Positions 34,023 to 40,407 of a stretch of 64,000 nucleotides of DNA are shown here, piece by piece. The translations under genes and the position numbers were made by a program. The notes under the pieces were generated by a model. That model had not been told where the DNA came from and ran no database searches. It saw nothing but the letters and a program-made list of their open reading frames with translations. Origin of the DNA: a virus; IMG/VR virus record IMGVR_UViG_3300037042_003533, positions 19,700-83,699 of that record. One strand, 5' to 3'. How positions within the stretch are numbered: the stretch's first letter is position 1; each line of letters opens with the position of its first letter.

Positions 34023-34204
34023 TTCAAATCCTCTCCATCCTCAACTTCAATCTCGTTCTCTTCATCGGGGGGTCGCAGTAACCACAAGTCCAGACAATCC
34101 CCCAATTCACGATCATGGAAGTGTCCTCTGTCTGAAAAATACATATTCCCGTCTGAGGGATTAACAATTTCTTCCAGACAATAATCACAGAATATTTTAA
34201 TCAT
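34019..34204 (-). CDS. Zinc-binding protein, paralogue of 13251-13454
   Basis: 61 residues, TTAGAAAGGATTTGAA-ATG. IKIFCDYC, then GHFHDRELGDCLDLW, clearly the same family as the + gene at 13251 (HFHDKEEGSCLELW), and an acidic tail. Confidence 0.65.
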   Translation of the reverse strand: MIKIFCDYCLEEIVNPSDGNMYFSDRGHFHDRELGDCLDLWLLRPPDEENEIEVEDGEDLK

Positions 34205-34216
34205 TTCAAATCCTTT

Positions 34217-34438
34217 CTAATGATGCCATCCATTATGTAACTTAGCCTCAATCCATATTTCCAGCCGTCTGAGCCAGGACTTTGGTTGAATTAAAAATCC
34301 CTGAGCTACTTCATAAGTACTCCCATCTACACTAACAATCACATGATAGCGTGTGCCAGCCTCTAGGGTTTCAACCACTTTACCGGAGGGGTAGCCGTTT
34401 TTATCTGTTTCAACATGACCGTGTAGTTTATCCAACAT
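34217..34438 (-). CDS. Hypothetical beta-rich protein
   Basis: 73 residues from ATG 34438 (TGATG overlap with previous gene). SH3-like strand pattern (GKVVETLEAGTRYHVIVSVDGSTYEV) and a C-terminal amphipathic helix. Function unknown. Confidence 0.55.
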   Translation of the reverse strand: MLDKLHGHVETDKNGYPSGKVVETLEAGTRYHVIVSVDGSTYEVAQGFLIQPKSWLRRLEIWIEAKLHNGWHH

Positions 34439-34623
34439 CAAAACCCACCTTTCTTCTCTTTATCATACTCCACTACGATCTGCCAAAACCTATCAATTAT
34501 TTTCTCTAGCTCTTTGGCATCCTTAGAACTCATGCAGGGAGCAACCCGCTGGTCATGCAGGTTCAGCAGCGCCCGCAGGTAAGGAATGGTAGCCCGCATC
34601 AGTTCGATGCTGTCTTCGCTCAT
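34438..34623 (-). CDS. Small helical hypothetical protein
   Basis: 61 residues from ATG 34623 with GGGGAGA. All-helical, charged at the end. ATGA overlap with the lipoprotein gene upstream. Confidence 0.55.
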   Translation of the reverse strand: MSEDSIELMRATIPYLRALLNLHDQRVAPCMSSKDAKELEKIIDRFWQIVVEYDKEKKGGF

Positions 34624-35210
34624 TCTCCCCACCCTAAATATAGCGTGCCCCAAACATTATCCCCTGTCAAGTAAGCTGCTACCTCTTTGCATTCAGTGCT
34701 GACGTACAGTGCTGGAGGGGGGTCAAGACAAACCCAAACATCTTTCTGGGGATAGACATATAACAAGCTGTAAACCTTAACCAACTCCCCTTCCTTAATC
34801 TGCCTTATTACAGGACAAACATTCCCAACTGCCGCACACTTACGCACGTTACGTAAGCTGTTCGGAACATAGATACCCTCGTAGTCCTGAGCAAGAAGCC
34901 CGCTGGTTTGTTCTGTTGGGTATCCACCTAAAGGTGTTGCCTCTATAATGGACAAGGTAGTTATCTGGGTCGGCGTAGGCCCTGGGAAAGGTATCTCTGT
35001 GGGAGTCACTGTGGTAGTAGGCATATCAGTTGCTGTCGGTACCACCACAGGCTCAGGAGAAGGTGTGGTAGTAAGTATGGGGGCCTGAGTAGGCTCCTGG
35101 GTCTGGGTAGCAGACGGAGTCTGGGTAGCAACTGGCTCTACAGGGATATAGTTTAGGTTACAAGCCCCCAACACGATTATTATAATCAGGATTAGTATTT
35201 TATTCTTCAA
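34620..35210 (-). CDS. Phage-encoded lipoprotein with Thr/Pro-rich linker
   Basis: About 196 residues from TTG 35210 (GAGGAAGG upstream; GTG 35216 possible). A short basic start and hydrophobic core end in the lipobox LGAC, so Cys is lipidated and the protein sits outside the membrane. A linker of about 60 residues rich in Thr, Pro and Gln follows, then a C-terminal domain with VCPVIRQIKEGELVKVYSLLYV, SH3-like. Small phage lipoproteins often act in superinfection exclusion; that role here is inference. The linker style resembles Chloroflexota secreted proteins. Confidence 0.78.
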   Translation of the reverse strand: MKNKILILIIIIVLGACNLNYIPVEPVATQTPSATQTQEPTQAPILTTTPSPEPVVVPTATDMPTTTVTPTEIPFPGPTPTQITTLSIIEATPLGGYPTEQTSGLLAQDYEGIYVPNSLRNVRKCAAVGNVCPVIRQIKEGELVKVYSLLYVYPQKDVWVCLDPPPALYVSTECKEVAAYLTGDNVWGTLYLGWGE

Positions 35211-35454
35211 AATCACCTTCCTCGGCCCACAAAGGTTTGGTTGTGTCAACTTCACTCTCATCCAGTACCTTGTGATTCCGCGCATCCTGTGCGATATGTT
35301 CAATGTCCACCAGCAATTCCTCCAAGTCTGAGGAGGATAGTACAACTGGACTAAGGGTAAAGGCCACAGGCACACCTTTGTTGTAATAGACCTCGCGAAC
35401 GCTATAAGTAATTTTGTTGTCAACGTTCTGACGTAAGACTCTGTAATTCCACAC
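35200..35454 (-). CDS. Conserved small phage protein (GTG start)
   Basis: 84 residues from GTG 35454, eight bases after GGAGGA; the frame is open further up but without a site. WNYRVLRQNVDNKITYSVREVYYNKGVPVA and later SSSDLEELLVDIEHIAQDA follow a pattern seen in many small phage proteins of unknown role. Confidence 0.62.
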   Translation of the reverse strand: MWNYRVLRQNVDNKITYSVREVYYNKGVPVAFTLSPVVLSSSDLEELLVDIEHIAQDARNHKVLDESEVDTTKPLWAEEGDFEE

Positions 35455-35719
35455 TGTTTGGGTCCTCCAAATATTTAAGATACTCTTCATCGGCAAACTG
35501 TTTCAATGCTTCTCTCACATCTTTAAGTGTAGCACATAAAGCACAATTTGTGCCAACCAATTCCCTCTTCTCACCTCGATAGGACACAAGCACCTCAGCA
35601 CATCTTATGAAAGGCTGGGCTTCAATATACCAGGCAACTATTCTACCCTTCTTGGAGCTGTGAAAGACCTTGCAGCCATCATCCAGGTAAAATAGTGTCA
35701 GATAGTAGTCTAGTTGCAT
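35420..35719 (-). CDS. Hypothetical protein, tandem paralogue of the next gene
   Basis: 99 residues, ATG 35719 overlapping the previous gene by 10 nt; weak ribosome site. CAEVLVSYRGEKRELVGTN and DVREALKQFADEEYLKYL align with VNLEVVYNKNDRELGTN and DLVQSLDQFTETELMGYF of the neighbour, indicating a duplicated gene. Confidence 0.6.
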   Translation of the reverse strand: MQLDYYLTLFYLDDGCKVFHSSKKGRIVAWYIEAQPFIRCAEVLVSYRGEKRELVGTNCALCATLKDVREALKQFADEEYLKYLEDPNSVELQSLTSER

Positions 35720-35982
35720 GAGTCAAAGTATCCCATCAGTTCTGTTTCTGTAAATTGATCCAGCGATTGAACTAAGTCATATTTGCTGTGGCAAAAACTA
35801 GAGTTAGTTCCTAATTCCCGGTCATTCTTATTGTAAACTACCTCTAGGTTGACCCACATGAAATTTTCCCCGCATAAACTTAGGACTCTTCTGCGTTTTC
35901 GGGTGTAGAAGGTCATAACGGGCATGGTGGCATCTTTTTGTAAATCTACCCGAAAGATCGCCTTGATATTGTTTAGTATCAT
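35710..35982 (-). CDS. Hypothetical protein, tandem paralogue of 35420-35719
   Basis: 90 residues from ATG 35982 with GGGGGAAG and an ATGA overlap. Shares the RELGTN centre and the QF-x-E-x-YF end with the neighbouring gene. Function unknown. Confidence 0.6.
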   Translation of the reverse strand: MILNNIKAIFRVDLQKDATMPVMTFYTRKRRRVLSLCGENFMWVNLEVVYNKNDRELGTNSSFCHSKYDLVQSLDQFTETELMGYFDSCN

Positions 35983-36191
35983 TCTTCCCCCATCTCTAAC
36001 ACATGAAAAACACAAGCATCACAATCACAGCCTATTTCCAGCCGTGCCTCATCCTGTGCCTCATCCCAAGTGACCCAAGACCCATTAAGCTTAAAGACCT
36101 TAACAACGTCTGGGCAACATCGGTCTGCTTCTGATCTAGTGGTATAAATATCTCCACAGACATTACACATATATCTACATGCAGGTGTCAT
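35979..36191 (-). CDS. Zinc-finger hypothetical protein
   Basis: 70 residues, AGGAGAACAAG-ATG. YMCNVCGDIYTTRSEADRCCP is a short zinc-finger-like motif, with a further C-x-C-x2-C near the end. Confidence 0.6.
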   Translation of the reverse strand: MTPACRYMCNVCGDIYTTRSEADRCCPDVVKVFKLNGSWVTWDEAQDEARLEIGCDCDACVFHVLEMGEE

Positions 36192-36200
36192 CTTGTTCTC

Positions 36201-36374
36201 CTATGCTACTTGAATTACATCCCCCTGGTACCAAGGAGTGTGAATATAAGTAACAGAAACTTTATCAATCCCATTAGGGTAGTGTGGTAGTTCATCATCT
36301 GGATAGACTACTTCTAAGTTTCCGTGAATTACTTCTAGTTCTTGCAGATGTATGATCAGTTCTGATACGTTCAT
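36201..36374 (-). CDS. 57-residue protein related to 14808-15020
   Basis: ATG 36374 directly follows the previous stop and has GGGGAGGGG upstream; ends TAG 36201. MNVSELIIHLQELEVIHGNLEVVY has the same layout as the MTVGELLDELNLLPSDAIV protein at 14.8 kb. Function unknown. Confidence 0.6.
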   Translation of the reverse strand: MNVSELIIHLQELEVIHGNLEVVYPDDELPHYPNGIDKVSVTYIHTPWYQGDVIQVA

Positions 36375-36629
36375 TTATTTTCCCCTCCCCTTAACCCATT
36401 CTATAAGTTCCTTGTCTAAGTCGTCACCCCAATCTATTGCATCTTGCAATAGATCATTAAAATCTTGTGGAAATACTTTCCCATATAAGATGGTGTGACC
36501 AATGAAGGGAGTATTCTCGAAACATCCCCAATGATCTGTTAATTCAATTGACACACTAAAACCGCCTTCAGACTTTATTATAAAGTCCCATTGTCTGTTT
36601 ATTCTCTGAATCTTTCTATCAAAGTTCAT
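36375..36629 (-). CDS. Hypothetical protein
   Basis: 84 residues, GAGGAGAGATAA-ATG; the previous stop TAA abuts the start. Alpha/beta, acidic second half. No recognised motif. Confidence 0.55.
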   Translation of the reverse strand: MNFDRKIQRINRQWDFIIKSEGGFSVSIELTDHWGCFENTPFIGHTILYGKVFPQDFNDLLQDAIDWGDDLDKELIEWVKGRGK

Positions 36630-36848
36630 TTATCTCTCCTCTTCCATGTCCGCTCTAATTGTCCACACTAACTCACATACAAGTTTCCCGGTTTCTTCTG
36701 CATCCCAAAAATCAAATTTAGGCGTGCAAGGCAAATCCTGAAGTGAGGGGGTTTTGGAAACTTCAGTCAATAATGCTCTCTTAATATCTTCTTGATTAAA
36801 AGTTACAGTAACTTTCTTGAGTCCAACGAACTCTTTTTCTATCTCCAT
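36630..36848 (-). CDS. Hypothetical protein
   Basis: 72 residues, AGAGGATTAA-ATG. Soluble, one strand-helix-strand unit. Its C-terminal codons EEER provide the ribosome site of the following gene. Confidence 0.55.
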   Translation of the reverse strand: MEIEKEFVGLKKVTVTFNQEDIKRALLTEVSKTPSLQDLPCTPKFDFWDAEETGKLVCELVWTIRADMEEER

Positions 36849-36885
36849 TTAATCCTCTAGCTTTCTATAAGGCAAATTCTAATAC

Positions 36886-37266
36886 CTAGCCTTCGGTCTT
36901 GGGCATTATTCCATAGGCTAGATAACCAAAACGATTATCATCACTCATATCTGATTTCCGTAGCACTGCCCCCCCATTGATGTCTACACACTTTATAGTG
37001 TCAGCCAAAAACGGGAAAAGCCACAAGGGGATCAGAAATATTGGATCATCTGACCATAACCCAAAACCGAGTATCTGCATTTCATCTTTAGTTAACTCTG
37101 CTGGGTTGATGTCCCTGTACCAATCAGACCCCTTTATGCGTGCTGGAAGGTCTCGAATTTGTGAAACAGAAAAAGACTCAGACCATGAAGAGTAATTCAT
37201 AACTTCCGCTGTGGTCGATAGAATAACCAACTTAATGTGCTTGGCAATCTCAAATGTACTTTCCAT
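36886..37266 (-). CDS. Hypothetical protein
   Basis: 126 residues from ATG 37266 (AAGGAGATAAAGTG upstream). Contains NPAELTKDEMQILGFGLW and a moderately hydrophobic stretch IFLIPLWLFPFLADTI that could be one membrane segment. Not recognised. Confidence 0.57.
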   Translation of the reverse strand: MESTFEIAKHIKLVILSTTAEVMNYSSWSESFSVSQIRDLPARIKGSDWYRDINPAELTKDEMQILGFGLWSDDPIFLIPLWLFPFLADTIKCVDINGGAVLRKSDMSDDNRFGYLAYGIMPKTEG

Positions 37267-37270
37267 CACT

Positions 37271-37489
37271 TTATCTCCTTATGAATTTAATCTTACCTTC
37301 GGCAATAGCTTTTAGCAGACCTATATACAAAATTTGTGTTGCTACAGCGCTTATGGTAGCAGCTAATTCAGAAGACTCTGCTTTGGAAGCAATCTTAATT
37401 ATGTTGTTCATCTCAAGATTAAGAAAGGCTGTTAAAAATTCTGACCTATCTGTTGGGCCGTGTAGAATAAGATCTTCTAAGTCACTCAT
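37271..37489 (-). CDS. Small hypothetical protein next to the integrase
   Basis: 72 residues from ATG 37489, TGGAGAAGATA upstream, overlapping the integrase stop by 8 nt. Helical; the C-terminal half is fairly hydrophobic (AATISAVATQILYIGLLKAIA). Position suggests a link to integration or excision, but it does not look like a typical excisionase. Confidence 0.55.
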   Translation of the reverse strand: MSDLEDLILHGPTDRSEFLTAFLNLEMNNIIKIASKAESSELAATISAVATQILYIGLLKAIAEGKIKFIRR

Positions 37490-38432
37490 TATCTTCTCCA
37501 AAATCATCCCACATCTCAGCCATCTCACCCAAATCCCCCCTCTTGCCGATGTATTTCTCGGTGACGACAGAGGAACTGTGACCCAAATCATCTCTCACCG
37601 TCTCAATGCTCGCTCCCCCTAACCTGCTGACCAGAGCATGACTACGCCGCAGGTCGTGAGGAGCAACACCAAATCCACACAGGGTTGAGTATTCTGTTAC
37701 AATACGGTAAATGGTCTGAGTCGTAATCTTGCCTCTCTTATTCCCATGGCGGTCATAAGACTGAATAATCCGTGCATCCTTGTCCCATGGCTCTATACAG
37801 TATTCCACCAACATTTTATACACCCAAGCAGGCAGATTGACTGTTCTGATCCGCCCGTGTTTGCCTCGGATGTCAGCAATAACGAACAACTCTCCATCTC
37901 TGCGTATCTGGCCCCAAGTCAGGTTGCAAACTTCCGACCGTCGCAAGCCACAGCCCACCAGCAACCCTAGCACTGCTCGATCCCGCAGGCCAAGCGCTGT
38001 AGTAGGGTCTGGAGCAAAACACAGGATTTCTAGTTGACTTTTAGATAGCCGCGTCCCATAAACATCCCCATGCTGGGGGATATTGCGGATGTTTTTGATG
38101 GCTATGCTGACTTCATGGTTGAAGGGCCAGCCGGTCTTGCCAATACCTAACGTAGCAGCAACTTCGAACAGCCGCCGAATGGAGGACAGTTTCTTGTTGA
38201 CAGTTGCCGGTTTGAGCTTCATATCCTCAGAGAGATACTTCCGATAGCCGGTAACAGCCGCGATGGGGTTATTAGTTCCTGATCGTAGCCACCACTGAAG
38301 AAACTCATCCACTGAAGGGCCATAGGAAAGACCAGTCAAGGCACTCACACTGTTAAGTAGAGTTTCCTTGACTGGCTCCCAGAAGGTTAAAAAGTTCTGT
38401 TCTTGTTCTGATTCGTAAACGGTGATGCTCAT
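37482..38432 (-). CDS. int: Tyrosine recombinase (phage integrase, XerC/D-like)
   Basis: 316 residues. N-terminal SAM-like core-binding domain (about 40-115), then the catalytic domain with R164 (GLRRSE), K191, H259 and R262 (PHDLRR), H285 (DLGHSS) and nucleophile Y294: the full set. AAGGAATTT upstream. It would integrate the phage or resolve genome dimers. A 48-bp palindromic region with the promoter lies immediately upstream; no attP core was identified with certainty. Confidence 0.92.
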   Translation of the reverse strand: MSITVYESEQEQNFLTFWEPVKETLLNSVSALTGLSYGPSVDEFLQWWLRSGTNNPIAAVTGYRKYLSEDMKLKPATVNKKLSSIRRLFEVAATLGIGKTGWPFNHEVSIAIKNIRNIPQHGDVYGTRLSKSQLEILCFAPDPTTALGLRDRAVLGLLVGCGLRRSEVCNLTWGQIRRDGELFVIADIRGKHGRIRTVNLPAWVYKMLVEYCIEPWDKDARIIQSYDRHGNKRGKITTQTIYRIVTEYSTLCGFGVAPHDLRRSHALVSRLGGASIETVRDDLGHSSSVVTEKYIGKRGDLGEMAEMWDDFGEDNE

Positions 38433-38440
38433 GATAAATT

Positions 38441-38488
38441 CCTTGTATGTTATAGATTTATTATCTATTTACAGTATAACATACAAGG
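38441..38488. repeat. 14-bp inverted repeat upstream of the integrase
   Basis: CCTTGTATGTTATA (38441-38454) and its exact complement (38475-38488), 20 bp apart. One arm covers the -10 of the integrase promoter. Candidate operator for autoregulation, or arm/core sites for the recombinase. Confidence 0.75.
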
Positions 38489-38501
38489 GCCAGCTTGTCA
38501 A
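38473..38501 (-). promoter_or_regulatory. Strong promoter of the integrase gene
   Basis: TTGACA (38501-38496), 17-nt spacer, TATACT (38478-38473), reading towards the integrase. The -10 overlaps one arm of the inverted repeat. Confidence 0.82.
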
Positions 38502-38665
38502 GAATCTTCTATTTCCTTAGTTTCTTTTTCAAGAGCTTCTTTAATCACAGCAATCAACCAGAAAGCATTTACAGGCTCCGTAAACCTAACTTCATATTCA
38601 TAACAAAGGTTGTCAGAGGTTGCTTGAAATGGGCTTGCGGATACCTCAAACAATATCTTAGCCAT
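38498..38665 (-). CDS. 55-residue hypothetical protein
   Basis: ATG 38665 with GTGAGGAAATA upstream, TGA 38498. One alpha/beta unit ending in a charged helix (KEALEKETKEIEDS). Lies just after the RelE-like gene but does not resemble a known antitoxin; a partner role is only a guess. Confidence 0.58.
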   Translation of the reverse strand: MAKILFEVSASPFQATSDNLCYEYEVRFTEPVNAFWLIAVIKEALEKETKEIEDS

Positions 38666-38672
38666 TATTTCC

Positions 38673-38969
38673 TCACTTAGTCTTCAGAAACTTCTCCATA
38701 GCATCATGGTCAAGTAGCCGTTCAATAATCAACACACCAGAGCTGCTGATGTTAAACAGGAACCGCCAGCCCTGATTTCCCTGTGTGACATAGCCCAACC
38801 AAGCTGTTTCCATACTGTGCTTGACCTTATGGGCGCACACTGAGGGAAGTAGGGTCTTAGTCAGTACAATATTCCTAATAGCTTTGTTGAAGCGCTTCTG
38901 AATATCGTCTGGCACACGATCCCAATCTGTCCAAAATTCATCACTAAAAATAATATCTTTAATCTTCAT
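38673..38969 (-). CDS. RelE/ParE-superfamily toxin-like protein
   Basis: 98 residues, about the usual length of the fold. FSDEFWTDWDRVPDDIQKRFNKAI, then GNQGWRFLFNISSSGVLIIERLLDHDAMEKFL follow RelE-like helices and final strands. Such proteins cut mRNA at the ribosome or inhibit gyrase. No convincing antitoxin is adjacent. The start overlaps the methyltransferase gene by 11 nt. Confidence 0.65.
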   Translation of the reverse strand: MKIKDIIFSDEFWTDWDRVPDDIQKRFNKAIRNIVLTKTLLPSVCAHKVKHSMETAWLGYVTQGNQGWRFLFNISSSGVLIIERLLDHDAMEKFLKTK

Positions 38970-39567
38970 TGTTATAATTCCAATCTAACCAATATAACTG
39001 AGTAGGGTACTTGTTCCGTAAGCCAGAACACCATTTTATTAACATGTATGCGGTAGCGTCTGTTCTACGATCCCCTGTGAAAGAAGGTCGCTTGCTTAGC
39101 ACCCAAACTTCTGAAGGGGGGAACTCTTTCCACAATCCCCCTCCCCTCTTTTGCCCTTCCAAGAAGTTCAGCCGCAGTAGGAAGATAATGTCACCATTTC
39201 TTCGAAGAAGGCTGTGACTCTTCCAGATAAACTCCTCTGCCAACCTGTAGGGAGGATTTCCTACAATCAAATCATAAGGCGCATTAAACTTAGATTTTTC
39301 TTCTAGGAAGTCCTGTTTGAATATTGCGTTGTAAATTTTCCCCATCTCAATTTGAGGAGATATGTCAACGCCGTCTATGTAAACTTGGGAATATATCTCT
39401 CTGGCAGCTTGCCCCCAAACACCTGTCCCACAACCTGGGTCTAGAACGTTACGAGGGGAAGTGAGTGTTGATAAATCCACCCCTGCCCGGCACAACTCAA
39501 TGGGCGTGGGGTAGTGATCGTTTTTTTCTCTAGGTCTCAAAGTTTTGGTCGTCTGAATAATAGACAT
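38959..39567 (-). CDS. DNA adenine-N6 methyltransferase-like protein
   Basis: 202 residues. NDHYPTP (16-22) is the usual lead of phage adenine methyltransferases; LDPGCGTG (42-49) binds SAM and NPPY (104-107) is the catalytic motif for amino-methylation. No restriction enzyme is adjacent, so it is an orphan, probably protecting phage DNA from host restriction. Confidence 0.82.
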   Translation of the reverse strand: MSIIQTTKTLRPREKNDHYPTPIELCRAGVDLSTLTSPRNVLDPGCGTGVWGQAAREIYSQVYIDGVDISPQIEMGKIYNAIFKQDFLEEKSKFNAPYDLIVGNPPYRLAEEFIWKSHSLLRRNGDIIFLLRLNFLEGQKRGGGLWKEFPPSEVWVLSKRPSFTGDRRTDATAYMLIKWCSGLRNKYPTQLYWLDWNYNNED

Positions 39568-40402
39568 CGTTTAATTCCTCGCTTTCTCGGATCATAGTTA
39601 CATGTTCATCTAAAGTTATCCCCAGCATCTCCATCAGTTTATCCAGGGCTCTGTGTTTCAGTCCATAACTATCCTCAAAATACCCTTGCCAGTTCAATTC
39701 ACCTATCTCGGCTTCATTACCATTCTCGTAAGCCACCAGAACTGGCCCCTCCATCCTGAACCGTAAGCTGAGCTGGATAGGCCGATCTGCCTGCTCGTTC
39801 ACCTCGTAAACACTCTTTACCATCTGAGAAGAACTTACATGATCATCTGACATCATGGTCCACAATTGTCGGGTCATTTTACCCTGCTCAGCCAGGGGCA
39901 CTGCTACCTTCAGTTTAGCCAGGGTAGATTTGGTAGGGTCCCACTCTACTTGGGTGGTAAGGGCCCTGCCGTTCTCATCTTTCTGAATCTGCCCGGACAC
40001 ATCCCGCATGGGCACATCAATCATCCCAAAGGGTTTGACTGTGTTATTGTTGAGCAGAAAGACCCGCACGGCCCGTAGGTCAGACCGGATAGTAGATGGG
40101 CGGCGCGAATATCTTCGAAAGGCCAGAGTTAAAAAATCACCACCATATTGTGCTTTCCACTCCTCATCCAACTCGGCCCAATGATCCTCCACAATGGCTA
40201 ACAAAACAGCCTCAATAACCGAGAGGCCATTCCCTAGTCCATGTATAGTATCGAGTATCGAGATACATTCATCTCGCCATGCTACTGTAGGCTCAAAGGT
40301 GCTGTTAAATCGCAAAACATCAGATAGAACTCGTTTTGTTATTAACTCCGAACCCTGTGTGTAAAGTGCTCTACCTAAGATTTCTTTTACGTTGCGATCC
40401 AC
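39530..40402 (-). CDS. Hypothetical replication-region protein
   Basis: 290 residues from GTG 40402 (AAGGTAT upstream), overlapping the methyltransferase start by 38 nt. Helical N-terminus with FLTLAFRRYSRRPSTIRSDL, possibly DNA-binding; the C-terminal half is mixed. It sits directly after the polymerase gene, but no family is recognised. Confidence 0.65.
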   Translation of the reverse strand: MDRNVKEILGRALYTQGSELITKRVLSDVLRFNSTFEPTVAWRDECISILDTIHGLGNGLSVIEAVLLAIVEDHWAELDEEWKAQYGGDFLTLAFRRYSRRPSTIRSDLRAVRVFLLNNNTVKPFGMIDVPMRDVSGQIQKDENGRALTTQVEWDPTKSTLAKLKVAVPLAEQGKMTRQLWTMMSDDHVSSSQMVKSVYEVNEQADRPIQLSLRFRMEGPVLVAYENGNEAEIGELNWQGYFEDSYGLKHRALDKLMEMLGITLDEHVTMIRESEELNDVYYSDDQNFET

Positions 40403-40407
40403 GATTT

